The notes beneath the pieces were generated by a model. The model ran no database searches, was not told the origin of the DNA, and saw nothing but the letters and a program-made list of their open reading frames with translations. From contig NW_026570315.1 in assembly GCF_019649055.1 (NCBI RefSeq), positions 248,001 to 312,000 on the forward strand: a stretch of 64,000 nt of DNA, given 5' to 3'. Position 1 is the stretch's first letter. The number at the start of each line of letters is the position of its first letter. This stretch comes from Paramacrobiotus metropolitanus. Taxonomy: Eukaryota > Tardigrada > Eutardigrada > Parachela > Macrobiotidae. Shown one piece after another: positions 8,451 to 19,900 of the stretch. A program made the position numbers and the translations under genes.

Positions 8451-9958
8451 AGCAGATGGCCAAAAAGATGCCATCACAAGTGGACAAAGGGCCACTGCCG
8501 CAGAATTGTACTGCGAAGTCACCGCAGAATGGTACTGCGAGTGAGATGGCTAATAAGATGCCATCACAATTGAATAAAAGGCCGCCTGCGCAGAATAGTA
8601 CTGCGAAGCCACAGCAGAATGGTACTGCGAGTGGCCCGGTGAACAATAATGGCAGATCACCGTATTGCAGCGCCGAAAAGCTTAAAGAACGGCGCGCTCA
8701 ACGTGACGAAATCATCCGGAAAGCAAACATGAAAAAGAAATTGGAAGAGAAGGAAACGGATGACCAGCACTCCAGATTCCGAGAGTATTTGCGCAACCGG
8801 GCAAACGATCGGTCATCACCTTCCGCGCAAGTGAGAGATCAAGGAGCAAGTGCATTCGCAAAAAGTCACGACAAAGAGGTCGTGCCAACAGGTCAGGCAA
8901 AGAAACTGACGCTGCAAAAAGTGCAGCTAAATGAGAGCGAACGAGCACAACAGGTCTCTGATGACGCACTGGATGATGCAAATACGTTGCAGCAGAAGCA
9001 AGTTTGGCAAAAGATAGCATATCGACCTAATGGGAATCATGGAATGGGGATACCAGTTACGCAAAAAGCGAAACAGAAAGGGCGAATGTCGCAAGAAGAT
9101 TTCTGGGATATGAAACAGCTTGAAACGCAAGCTGCGAGGAAACGTCTCGATGAGCTGGTTACCGGGAAACCAGCTCAAGGGTAAAAGTACTTTGGCCCAG
9201 TATTCAACGCAGCTGAGTATAGGAAGACACTCGCTGACCTGAGCGATCCACGAAATGCCCCACCCGTTGATAAACGGCCCAACTACGGAGAAATGGTTCC
9301 GTTACAAAATTTGCCAAATGGCGGATTTTCCATGAAAAGGATGGAAAGGTCACGGGACTTGTCACAAGCACTCCAAAAAGATGCCAATGATTAGTCACCA
9401 GCCAGAACAGATGGGATGTCTTCGCAAACTGATCCAACTCGAACGAATAAGGAAGTGTCGGAAAAAGTGAACACATGGATGAACCAAAACGGGCACAAGA
9501 TGGTCGTATATGAACGATCACCAGACGAGTTGAGAGACAGCGAAGAAGATGAACTGACACTGGCTGAGCAGATCACAAGAGAAGTCATTGAGAAGCTGCG
9601 CGATAAACCGGCAGATGACCGAAAAGCGACCACGTTGTATCAGACCATTACTGAAGTGACAAAAGATCACATGGAAGTTGCAAACGGGCAACTAAACGAG
9701 GTCGGAAAGATCATCAGTGATGTAAAAGCTGCAAAGAAGAAGGGGTGTGAGGAGCTAAAAAGCTCAAAGGAGATGAAGAAGAGAGAATTTTATGATAGCC
9801 GAGCTGATGTGCCACATAGGATCGATCATCTGAGCTCGATACTAAAGAACAAAAGCACTTTTGCGAACGGGCAAGTGCTCTCCTCAACAGCTTACATGGA
9901 TCCGTTACCTGTCTCGCTGATACCAGTCAAGTGCACAGTTCAAACTCTCAAGGTTTAA
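8282..9958 (+). pseudogene. Gypsy gag-pro spacer ORF with Q-N-G-T-A repeats
   Basis: One frame is open from 8,282 to 9,958 apart from TAA at 9,182 and TAG at 9,392. It starts with about six copies of a short motif (S-P-Q-N-G-T-A-S-E-M, 8,370-8,640), encoded by near-identical GCAGAATGGTACTGCG units. It continues as a lysine/glutamate-rich protein with predicted helices. It lies between the zinc knuckle and the protease, where Gypsy elements usually have little sequence. Function is unknown. Confidence 0.45.
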
Positions 9959-10020
9959 AACGGGAACTTGCCAAAAAGGATCGAGGCATATACACATGAG
10001 GTCTAAGTGGAGACATAAAT

Positions 10021-10293
10021 GTGATAGCGATGTTGGACACGGGTGCAGAAACGTCGCTGATCAGTCAACCGTTTTGCGAGAAAAATGGTCTCCACATCTT
10101 ACCGCTGCCACCTGATAAGTTGGTGAGGATTAATGGAATCAGCGGGACATCAGGTTTCAAAGTGACGCACTACTGTGTAGCACCAGTGACCTTGAGAAAA
10201 CGAACTTGTCAACACTCTTTCTACGTGCGTTCTAAAACAGACGACGTACAAGTCCTACTGGGATTCGACTTCCTAGAGAAGAAGTTGTACTAA
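10021..10293 (+). pseudogene. Gypsy aspartic protease (retropepsin)
   Basis: The 90-aa segment has the active-site motif AMLDTGAETSLIS at residues 3-15 and the distal flap/helix motif VQVLLGFDFLEKK near the end. This is the single retropepsin domain that dimerises and cleaves Gag-Pol. The frame is open but isolated: the sequences on both sides lie in other phases, so the polyprotein is broken. The catalytic D-T-G is intact. Confidence 0.85.
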
Positions 10294-10413
10294 TCGATAA
10301 TCACGGAGAGGAGGAAGTTGAAGATGAACCGAAATCAACTGCCAAAGTTCAATCTGGAAAAGTTGCCGAACTTGCTAAAGGAGCGGTGAACGCTTAACCG
10401 CATCAAAGGGCTA

Positions 10414-10793
10414 TCCCAGTACCAGAGGCACTGAAAACGCAGGTAGTGAACCAAAGAAGGGGAGGTTTATCTGCCCAGGTGACAATAATTGAACAGATGA
10501 CAGCTATCCAGAGGGAGATCGCCACCAAGTTGAAAAGATCATCAGCTAAACTGATAGAACGGACAAACCTCGTTATCCCAGTACCAGAGGCACCGGGAAC
10601 GACGAACGATGATCAAAAAGGAACTGACAAAGGAGTTATCCCAGTACAAGAGGCACTGGGAACAAAAGATGAAGCTCCTCTGACGCTGAAACAGATAGCA
10701 GCTACACAAAAGGAAGCAGCTGTCGAGGCGAAAAAAGCTCTTGTACCTGGAATGGAGATGGCCAAGTCTATCCCAGTACCAGAGGCACTGGGA
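10414..10793 (+). repeat. Four copies of a palindromic 23-bp repeat encoding I-P-V-P-E-A-L-G
   Basis: Copies of TCCCAGTACCAGAGGCACTGGGA or close variants start at 10,414, 10,576, 10,639 and 10,771. Each forms a stem (TCCCAGT with ACTGGGA, plus CC with GG) and most keep the peptide IPVPEALG in frame. They lie between protease and RT. Copy 1 is outside the open part of the frame. Confidence 0.7.
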
Positions 10794-12153
10794 ATAAGAG
10801 TCACAAGAGTTTGGAATAATAATAAGTTCGACAAAGTTCGAGGAGCACCTAAAAAGATAACAGAAGATGAGCAGATACTCACAAGTGAAATCCGTGCCGA
10901 AGCGATCAAAACAACTGAGAGGTCAGCAGGTTGAAAAGAAACCTGAGATCATCGAAATCTCATCGGACGAGCATAAAGAGATGCCAAGATATGGTGGCTA
11001 GCTCAATGCAGATGATGAATGCGTCAATCCGTTTGCTTGCCTCAGCACAATGACACTGGAAGAACGTATTAGGAGTTGTGATCACGGGTACAACGAGGAT
11101 CCGTGTAGAGTGCAGCTTCCATGGAGATGTGAGGAATGCTGTCGAGAAGCTCATCAAGATGATCTCTCCTATTGGCCGAAATGTAACGCGGCGATCTAAG
11201 ACATGAAAGGCCATGTCCAAAAGGAAGTTAAAAGTATAAGTCGGACAAACCCGATGTGGAATCGGCACATCGAGCTATATCACTGGCAGCGATATAAGGA
11301 ATGGCTGTCGTGTGTCCGAAACGTCATCATAACAAGAAGAAAATCGATAAGTCATTGGGAGAACTGCATCGATCATCAGCAGCTGGGATCATCAGACCGA
11401 GAGATCAAGCAGTATCAAGCGAAGTTTTACAGAGAGATGCATGAGATATTCGAAGAAGGAAAAATGTGGGAAGACACAAGAAGCGAGCTGTTTTGGGACT
11501 TCCGTGTTAATCAATTGTATAAGGGGGAAGGAAAAACGTTGATTTTGCCCACTAGACTTGGTGAACCAGTGTACAAGTTATTTGAAAAGTTCTATAATGC
11601 ACTGACTAAAGGAAATGAGAGATCTTTCGCCAAGTACTGGAAAGAGCTGGAAGCGGAATTTCCCCCACCACCTGATAACGACATACTTGAGCTTAAGGTC
11701 TATCGGAAACGAAGAGAAATCGGTGTAGCTGGTCACCCGATACAGAAGAAAGTGACTTTCGCACCAGTTTTAGATGGAACTCAAGATCCCCAACGAGGTG
11801 ATGATAAGCGGTGCACGTACGAGGTGACTCCGAATAACGAACTCCTCACCGAAGACCTGAAAGCGAATTGTGTCTTCATCGGGTCTAAAAGACCCATCGG
11901 ATAGGAGGAAGTTGCGGATGTGGAGGTGATTGAAAAGGAAGAAGAAAGATCGCCAACAGCAAATAAGATGGCACAAATGTTAACGGAGCGAGGGGAGATG
12001 TGGAAGGAGTTCGCAGAGGAACTCCATAGGATCTCGGACGGGCAACAGGACCCAGAAACAAAGGCAAAAGAGGATGATAAAACACTCGATAACGGTGAGG
12101 AAGGTCCACCGATCGAGAAGAGCCGATTGATGAACCTCGAAGAGATCGATTAG
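10446..12153 (+). pseudogene. Gypsy protease-RT spacer ORFs, unknown
   Basis: Three frames cover this stretch: 10,446-10,934, 11,203-11,904 and 11,920-12,153. The first carries the IPVPEALG repeats. The second (MKGHVQKEVKSISRTNP...) is rich in W, R and E and helical, with no recognised domain. The third is a short acidic tail. They have the same orientation and composition as the protease and RT and are read as pieces of one long, decayed polyprotein. I do not recognise them. Confidence 0.35.
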
Positions 12154-12437
12154 CTGGAAAGAACAGCTCCGGACAATGAGAGGTCCAACTCAGATGAGCG
12201 AAGGTCATCGACCAAAATACGAGTAACGCGTAGCCATCCGAGAATCACAGCAACATATGGAAGAAAAACAAAGGAAATGGGCAAACCTCTGCTCAAAAAT
12301 ATAAAAACGGAAAAACTTGGCGATTTATGAGGTGACGAAGATGACCGTTCATATGAAGAAGGAGCTGATGAACGCCCACTCGAACAGAGAGGTGCGAATA
12401 ATGATGAGAATAATGATGAGAGCAGGACTCGGACTGG

Positions 12438-12950
12438 ATGAGCTCAAGTGATAACTCAAGAACATCAGAAGACTCAGGTGTAAACGATCTCTCAGAACAA
12501 GAGGACCTGCTCGATCTCGACGAAAATGACGAGGTGGATGTAGAAAAAGAACAGGAAATTAAAATAAGAAGAACGAATTTGCAACGAACGAGATTAAACA
12601 GGGAGACCATCAGAGTTTACAGTGAAAAACGGATCTTCCTGAAACCATCCGTTCGCACACGTGTCAAAGCCAAGATGGTACGATTTGTACCAGGTTACAA
12701 GAAACTGATGTTCACGCCAGTCTTCTAAGTGGAAACAGATGTTCAACCGCTAGCAGGAGTGACTGATCACAGAGGAAAATACTTCGATCTGGTCAGCGCT
12801 AATCATAGCATTAAACGGCAAGTTGTGAAAAAAGGGCAGTTCCTTGGCTACGTGGAGCCCTACGATCATATGGAAAACGTTCAGGTCAAAAGCGGCACAG
12901 TAAGGAACGTGCTATTTGACCCTGAGGTCGATGACACAACAAAAGCGTAG
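12438..12950 (+). pseudogene. Gypsy PR-RT linker domain
   Basis: One frame with a single TAA at 12,726. The second part has LAGVTDHRGKYFDLVSANHS followed by KRQVVKKGQFLGYVEP, a beta-rich block placed just before RT in several Gypsy lineages. The ORF at 63,518-63,775 has the same motif order (G-G-K-K-F-S-V-M-V-A-N-H, then L-R-K-G-T). It is non-enzymatic as far as can be seen. Confidence 0.5.
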
Positions 12951-13093
12951 CTGACAAACATCATGGAAATCTGAAACTCGGACCTGATCTTGCACAGGAG
13001 CAGAAGAACGATGTGTACAACGCATTTTGGGAGTTCTGGAAGGTGCTTCCGACATAAAAAAAACCGTATGGAGATGTCAAAGGGATCACCCAC

Positions 13094-13597
13094 GTGATTG
13101 ACACGGGAGATGCGAAACCAGTGAAATGCAATCCCGCCAGAACCAGCAGGACAAGTCGAGAGTTCATAACGAGACATATCGAAGAGATGTTGGCACAGGA
13201 CGTCATCGAGCCATCAGATGCTGACTGGAGTTTTCCAGTTGTACTGGCGGCAAAAAGAACGGTGACGGAACACTGGGCACCAGACTGCGTCAACTCCATC
13301 ATGCTGAACAAGTTAACGAAGAAAAACAACTTTCCGTTACCGAACCCGGATGAGTTGCTTGATGCGTGCGCAGGCAACAAATATTATGGGAAAGTAAATT
13401 TGCAAAGTGGATTTTGGCAGATTCCCATGGATCCGGAGTCGATTATTAAGACGACTTTTGTGACTCAAGATGGCATGTATCGATTAAAAAGAATGCCGTT
13501 TGGAGTCTGCAATAGACCTGCAACGTTCCAACTATGTATGGACAGAGTCTTGTCCAAGGCGAAGCGAAAGGGCTGCGTCTTTGGATACATTAATGTC
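13094..13597 (+). pseudogene. Gypsy reverse transcriptase, 5' half, cut at the catalytic YxDD
   Basis: The frame shows the N-terminal RT blocks in order: KCNPARTSR, the E-M-L-x-x-D-V-I-E-P-S segment, NFPLPNPDELLDA, VNLQSGFWQIPMD (first catalytic region) and RLKRMPFGVCNRPATFQ. It reaches KGCVFGYI where the Y-x-D-D catalytic pair should be and there turns into unrelated sequence. The missing 3' half (from V-I-F-A-G-K-T-W onward) is on the opposite strand ending near 16,897. The enzyme is therefore split by an inversion and cannot be made from this copy. Confidence 0.85.
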
Positions 13598-13754
13598 AAA
13601 AACGCCCGTAAGCCTTATTTTAGGGTTTATATCCCTGCGTCCTTTAGTTATCCGATCAAAGAGTTCTTTGTTGGCGGCGTCTTCCTCTTCTCCTTTCCGT
13701 GTTAGTAATTCCGTGGGAGTGTGTCGCGACTTTTTCTTTTTGACCTTCCTTTGC

Positions 13755-14188
13755 TCAATTGCAGCAGCGATAGATATCACGCCCCAATTGTGCAGCTGTT
13801 GCTTTCGCTGCTTCGAGCTGCTGTTCTCTTGAGAGATCATCCTTTCCATTGGTAGCGGTAGAGCATGGTTTAAAAAAGTCTTTTAAATTATGCTCTGATA
13901 CATCACAGCGTGGTTTGGGAGAAGCGCGATCTGCTTCGTCAGCGTCGTTCCGCTGAGCCTCTCCGGTAGCAGTGCGTGGTTCGAAAAAAAGACTGTAGTA
14001 AGTCTTTTTGAGGAGTACGCTCTGGTACTCCACTCTCATTTGGGGGCTTTTCTGCCAAGTTGCCAGCTTCCGCATTTAACTTTATTGTCACCGCTGTTTC
14101 AAAATCTTTATCCTCTTTTCTCGGTCTTCCTCTTTTATTCTTAGGTTTTTCAGCTGTTTAACTTTCATCTTACTTGTTTGTGTCCTTT
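13755..14188 (-). pseudogene. Post-integrase tail within inverted block, unknown
   Basis: Two overlapping minus-strand frames (14,075-13,755 and 13,849-13,532) encode lysine-rich, low-complexity protein with a few helices. They follow the integrase in the original direction and would have joined the accessory ORF that now starts near 16,963. No domain is recognised. Confidence 0.3.
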
Positions 14189-15440
14189 TCAGTTTTCAAG
14201 TAGCAGAGGTGGTTCGAAAAATGATTTGAGTCGCGAGTCCAAATCGTTTTGCGGACCTAGCTCTGGTTCCACATTTTCCGTTTCGGGTAGCAGAGGTGGT
14301 TTGAGAGAAACGCGGTCTGCTACGTTTTCTTCACAGTCCGATTTTTCCGGTAATGGTGGACGCCAGAGTTTCAACCGGTCGAATGAAACGACTTTCAGGT
14401 CAGCTTCTTTTTTCGGATTCTGCTCGATAACTTCAGCCTCATTCGCTCTCGGAATGCTGAGAATTTTCCACATCTTATCATATTTCGCTTTAAAATCCGA
14501 TTGGGTTTCCTTCTTACCTTGTTTCGTGTCTTTCGGAAGTCGTATAAGTACCAGGTCTCCCACTTTGAAGTTCGGTTCCGATTTCTTCTTATTATAAATC
14601 TCCGCGTTCTTCTCATACGCATCTTTTATATTACATTTAGTCACTTCTTCCGCAAAAGTTAAGTTCTTTTTTATGGTCTCTACCCATTCGTCTGGAGTAC
14701 CATAGTCATCTGGCAAGTTCGTTCTCGTCACCACGTCTTCTGGCATGGTCATTTCTCTTCCATGCAGCATGTAGTACGCTGAATATCCGGTTGTGGCATG
14801 TGCCGCTCTGTTCATTCCTGAGACCACTTACGGGAGATACTTATTGAATTTTCGCTTATTTCCCGCCTTCGTATACTGTGCCAGGCCATCTCCGATAATC
14901 TGCATCTGCCTCTCAACTTGGCACTGGCCTTCAGGGTGGTACGCCGTTCCGAAGGTCTGTTTGATTTTAAACACATTGGTGACTTTCGAGAGAACTTCCG
15001 CTTGGAAGTGCCTTCCACGATCCGTATGTAGGATGTGCGGTGCTCCATGTACCAATATCACATGTTTTTCGAAGACTTTGGCAAACTCCTTCGCTGTTGC
15101 CGTCTTCATTGGTACTGCGATCACATATTTCGTCAGCTGATCGATGAACACCGCTGTGTACTTGTATTCGCGCTTCTTTGTAGGTAATAAAGGTCCTTTC
15201 AGGTCAGCATATACTCGGAAGAAGGGATGCCCCACTTTAATGTCTTGTAACTTCCCAGGTGGACACTTCCTTGGCGTCTTGTGGAACTGGCATCCTTGGC
15301 ACGCGACTATATAATTTTTCACGTCCGTACTTATTCTGTCCCAATAGTACCGCAGTCTGATTGCTGCGACCGTTTTTTCGAATCCAAGGTGACCAGCTGC
15401 TTTCTCATCGTGCAGCGCATGGATGATCGCTCTTCCGATT
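14189..15440 (-). pseudogene. Gypsy integrase (HHCC, catalytic core, C-terminal domain)
   Basis: The minus-strand frame continues from RNase H through one TGA (about 15,438). It shows an H-H-C-C zinc finger (HALHDEKAAGH then CQGCQFHK), the DDE core with YADLKGP, a TDRGRHFQ block and a third-acid region HPEGQCQVERQMQ, then a TAA at 14,828. The C-terminal domain follows in the same frame: FKVGDLVLIRLP and W-K-I-L-S-I-P, ending in PLLPETEN-type proline/leucine repeats. It would insert element cDNA into the host chromosome. The two nonsense codons inactivate it. Confidence 0.85.
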
Positions 15441-16897
15441 CACAGTGGTACGACGTACGACTTTTCAAGTCTGCCCTTATTATCCTTTATTAGATACAAG
15501 ATCGCATTCCATAGCTGGTAATGAACTTTAAACTTCGATCTCGTTTCGGCATCTGGTAGGTGCTCCAGTTCGTCGATGATCATCGCAAGGTGAGGATCTT
15601 TTAGCTGTTTATTTCGCAGTCGCAAGTTCGAGTCATCTTCCTCTTCCTCATCTCCTTGCAAGTTGAAGATACGAACTGTTGCGGTGCTCAGCTCGTTCCA
15701 ATCCGAGATGACTTTGCACCTGGGTAACGGCTTATACCGATTATTGATCCGTTTAGGGGACCTCAGCAACTTGATTGGGCATTCGTTTAATGCCTGTGCA
15801 ACTTTATCTGGTTCCCAAAGATCATCTCGATCTTCCCTTCGCTCGCCTGGCTGAGCTGACGAGTCATGTCCAATTCCTGCCGAATCAAATCCAAATCCAC
15901 TTTTAAACCGATTAACGTTGATCGGTACCCCAGCCGACTCTTTCGCCGTAACTGAGTTAACTTTTATACGCTTTTCTTTCTCTTCGGTCATCTGAACAAA
16001 CAGCTGCCATAATTCGACTGCCAGTGCTTTTGTATCAAACTCCTTTTTGATGTCCTCGAAGTTCGGGATCTCATCGAATTCTTCATCATGGCATGTGGGA
16101 CCTTCGATTAGTGCTCTCGATAATGCATCCGCGTTATCACAGTACTTTCCCAGTTTGTACTCGATCTTGAACTGATGACCTTGTAGTGCCATCGCCCATC
16201 TCGTCAATTGCGGATTCATGCCAACTTTGTTCGTTTCCGATCTCAGCAAGTTCGTCAGGGCCTGATGATCTGTTCGTACGGTGAACTCGGAGTAGTCAAT
16301 GTACGGTTTGAACTTCCTGACGGCGAACACGACCGCCAGACACTCCCATTCAGTTACACCGCAGTTGCGTTCAGCTCCATGTAGGACGCGGCTCGCGTAG
16401 GCGATTGGATGACCTTCTTGTGACAAAACTGCTCCAATTCCTTCTTTGCTCGCGTCGCATTCGATTACTGTCGGTTTAGCTGGGTCGAACTTTGCCAGCA
16501 CTGGACCTTCACATAGCAGCCTTTTCAAGTTCTCAAATTCTTTGGTGTGAACTTCTGTCCAGTCTTTTCTCACGTGTTTATCACTTCGCAACATCTCATA
16601 TAAATAACAGGTATGCTGTGCATATCCAGCTATAAACTTGCGGTAGTAGTTCGCTAATCCGAGGAATGATCTCAACTGTCGTTCAGTTTGAGGTCGTTTG
16701 AACTCTGATACTGCGGTGATCTTTTCGGGGTCCATTCGAACTCCATTTTCACTGAGTATGTGACCTAGGAATCCCATCTCCCGCATTCCAAATTCACATT
16801 TCGTCGGTTTGATCGTGAACCCTGCTTCAACCAGACTTTGAAGGACCTTCCTCATATTCTGCTTGAAAATCTCCCAAGTCTTTCCAGCAAAAATGAC
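15440..16897 (-). pseudogene. Gypsy RT 3' half and RNase H
   Basis: From about 16,897 downward the frame reads VIFAGKTWEIFKQNMRKVLQ, GFTIKPTKCEFG, MGFLGHILSENGV and SFLGLANYYRKFI (RT thumb/connection). RNase H follows with IECDASKEGIGAVLSQ (first Asp), AYASRVLHGAERNCGVTEWE (Glu) and VRTDHQALTNL (Asp), all key acids present. A long linker leads to the integrase in the same frame. About 55 codons upstream of VIFAGKTW in this frame are read-through across the right inversion breakpoint and do not belong to pol. Confidence 0.88.
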
Positions 16898-16962
16898 ATG
16901 AACGGGAGCTGGGAAGGAGTAAAAGTTGTTCGTCGGAAACCGGCTAACAGATATCGTTTTCG

Positions 16963-19900
16963 TTGTTACAACAGGTGAAACAGTCAAAGGACAAATTGGG
17001 ACGACAGAATTCAGACAATTCTGATTCAGAAAGTTTTGGAAATCCTTCAAAAGCATCGACATCTATAAGAATGGAAGGTGATCAAAGACACAACGTTTTC
17101 TACGGAGTTGAATCGACTTCGTCTGCAGGAACGGAGCAGAACGAACCAGGCGTATCAGATTAGCTGGTCTATGTGGGCGGCCAGGCATATTATCCGCACC
17201 AAGACCCAACGAATTGTCAGAATACGCAGAACTAGGTGGACTAGGGCACACCTGTCGGACCACCCCAATATCCGGGGAAAAATGTCCCGTATCAACAGTT
17301 CCCAGCGTACGGACCAGCACAAGTAACGATGGGACCACCGGCATTTTTGATGCCACCACCACAACAGGTGTCGCCGTACTTTCCTACGGGACTTGGCAAC
17401 TTCGGCGGAATGGCACCAGAACTCCTTCGACTTCCCGGATTTGGCGGGACATCAACAGGACATGGAGGATTCAGTGGCATGTCACCGGTCCGACCGTCAG
17501 GACTTGGTGGCACATCACCTGGATCAGTTCGACATGGGGGGCGTGGCGGAACGTAACCAGCTCCACCTCGACCTCAAGTGTCGTCGCCCATGCCGCCACT
17601 TTGCCCAGACTGGAGCGCAACAGCGCCTACTGGACCATTTGGCACATCGGTACCACCGCACCCACCTTAACGATTTGACCGAGGATGTAGGTCCCCTAAT
17701 AAACGAGGAGGGAGATCGCAACATGGAGATGGAAACCGATTTGGGTCACCTCGACCACGGGGAATATTGCCCTCGCTAGGCCCACAAATGGAAGGGGCGC
17801 AGAAGAACTCTCCAGATTCACCTCCCCGATATATACCGAGACTCGCAGTCGATATCAAGGAAGATGACCCCCAGCTAAATATGATCGTGGGAGATGGAGA
17901 GAGGCTCTCAGAGACCGATCGGAAAGCTATCCACGATTTTAACCGCATGTGCCACGACGTTTATAGGGTGCATGAGCGAATTAACGATGAGCAGGCTTTC
18001 TACGGACACATGATGGAAGAATTAGCCGTCACTAACCCGGGCCACATCGTGCTGAAGGATAAAACGAAGAGCATAATTGAAACTCGAAAAGAGATTGGGA
18101 TACAGATCGTAACGATGAAAAGGTTTCATCAAGCCCTGGCAAGAAGACCTTGGCCGAAGGCGGTTGAAAAGATTCTGAGGTGGATTAATAAAATCCCAGA
18201 AGAAGTCGCACCGCCTGCAGCTGTGGTACTTGGTTCGTCACAAGCTTCCGTGTCTGCCCGGGTGCAGGTCAAAGCGGGGACATCGTCCGTGGAAACCGCC
18301 GAAGAAATGACAGTTGACGATCTCTTGGAACAGAAAAAGAAGATCGAAGAAGCCCTGAACCAGCGAGCTAGGTCACAGGCTAGCTCGACAGCAAATTCAT
18401 CTCGTGACATCAATTCGAAACGAACAAGGTCACCGACGAAAAGTCCGAAATCAGCTGAGACAACAGGTCAGCAGGCCAAAAAGGCCGCGGTGAGTAAGGA
18501 ACCACTGAAGGCGCATGAGATGCCGGTACCACTGGGAAAAAAGGTTGTTCAACCAGCGGTACCGACTCAGCCAACTCCTCCAACACTGATTCCACAGACT
18601 AAGGCCTACCTGGTAACCTTCCCTGGAACAGATGGGAAAGAAAATAAGGTTTCCGCTCGAATTGAGGACAAAAATACGAACCAAGAGATCCCGTCTTGCA
18701 CAGACCGGGCTAACAAGGAGTTGAAGAAAAAGATCTCAGCGGCATCACGAAAGGAAGCCGAAGCGGCCTTAGCAACTATTACGAGGGAGGAAGATCGAAG
18801 AAATCCGCGAATTCTTATTCAAATGATGAAACGGTTGATTTCAAAGATTGCGGCAAAGGAAAACGCCTGGATCCGAATACGGGTGGGCACGAACGAGGAC
18901 CACTTGTCATACACGTACACAGCTGAAGGGATGATGTTGGCAGCCGAAAGGAAGCGGTTGAAAAAAGATGATGATGAAACGGGCGGTAAAAAAAAGCTAA
19001 ATGATGAATATGACACAGGATATCTATATAACGAACCGACTTGTCGGCAGTTTGTCATCGGACTTCATTACACGGCTGATACACCAAGCGCAATGATAGC
19101 GGAGGTTGTTGACCCGATCTCGGGAGATTTTATCCCCTTTGCACCGTTGTACATATCAGAAGAAGACATCGCATATGCCAATGAGGAAATGCGAAAGGCA
19201 CTGGCAGCACTATCCGACCTATTACCGGATCATGTGAAAAGAAACGTAAAAGCCACTATGGAGGCAGTGCTGAGCGTTTTAGGACATCGAACGGAAGCAG
19301 ATCAGGCTCACCTCAGAGTATCTATAACCCAGGATGATGGATCACTCCGTACGGGTTGTTATGATCATCGTATGACACCTCTTTACGTGACTGACACACC
19401 TCGGAAACACATCGAAGCAGCAACGAAACTGGCCGCTAAACAACAGGCTCAGCCCCCGGCAGAGGAAGGTCATGCCGGAGCAGCTGAAGCTGGTGAGGAG
19501 ATGGAAGCCGATGATGCTCCAGAAGAAGAAGAAGACGCTCTCGAGATGGAAGATGAGCCAATTGACGAAGATAACCCGCGACGATCATTGTCGAGAGTTT
19601 TCGAGATCGTCAAAGGAGCTCTACATCAGCACTGCAACGACCCAAACTGTGTTCGCTGTAACCCGCCCGAGGACTCGGAAGAAGACGACGAAACAGTACA
19701 AGAAGAATCAGAGGAAGAAGAACCAAAAGCGAGATCGTCGAAGGCAGCTAAAAAGCCCAAGAAGGCTGAAAAGGGCGAAAAGGTGTCTATTAAAACCGAG
19801 AAGAAGGAAACTAAAACGAAAAAGGAGAAGGTGGAAACAGATAAAAAGAAAAAGAAGGGACACGAAAAGGAAGAGTCCTCACCCGATATAGATGCGGAAA

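Larger units (their letters stand above)
13597..16897 (-). other. Inverted block carrying RT 3' half, RNase H and integrase
   Basis: The block restores a normal Gypsy pol order only when turned around. ATGTCA occurs at the left breakpoint (about 13,592-13,598) and its reverse complement TGACAT at the right one (about 16,894-16,899), a short inverted match at both ends. The plus-strand accessory ORF begins directly after the right breakpoint. Confidence 0.75.
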
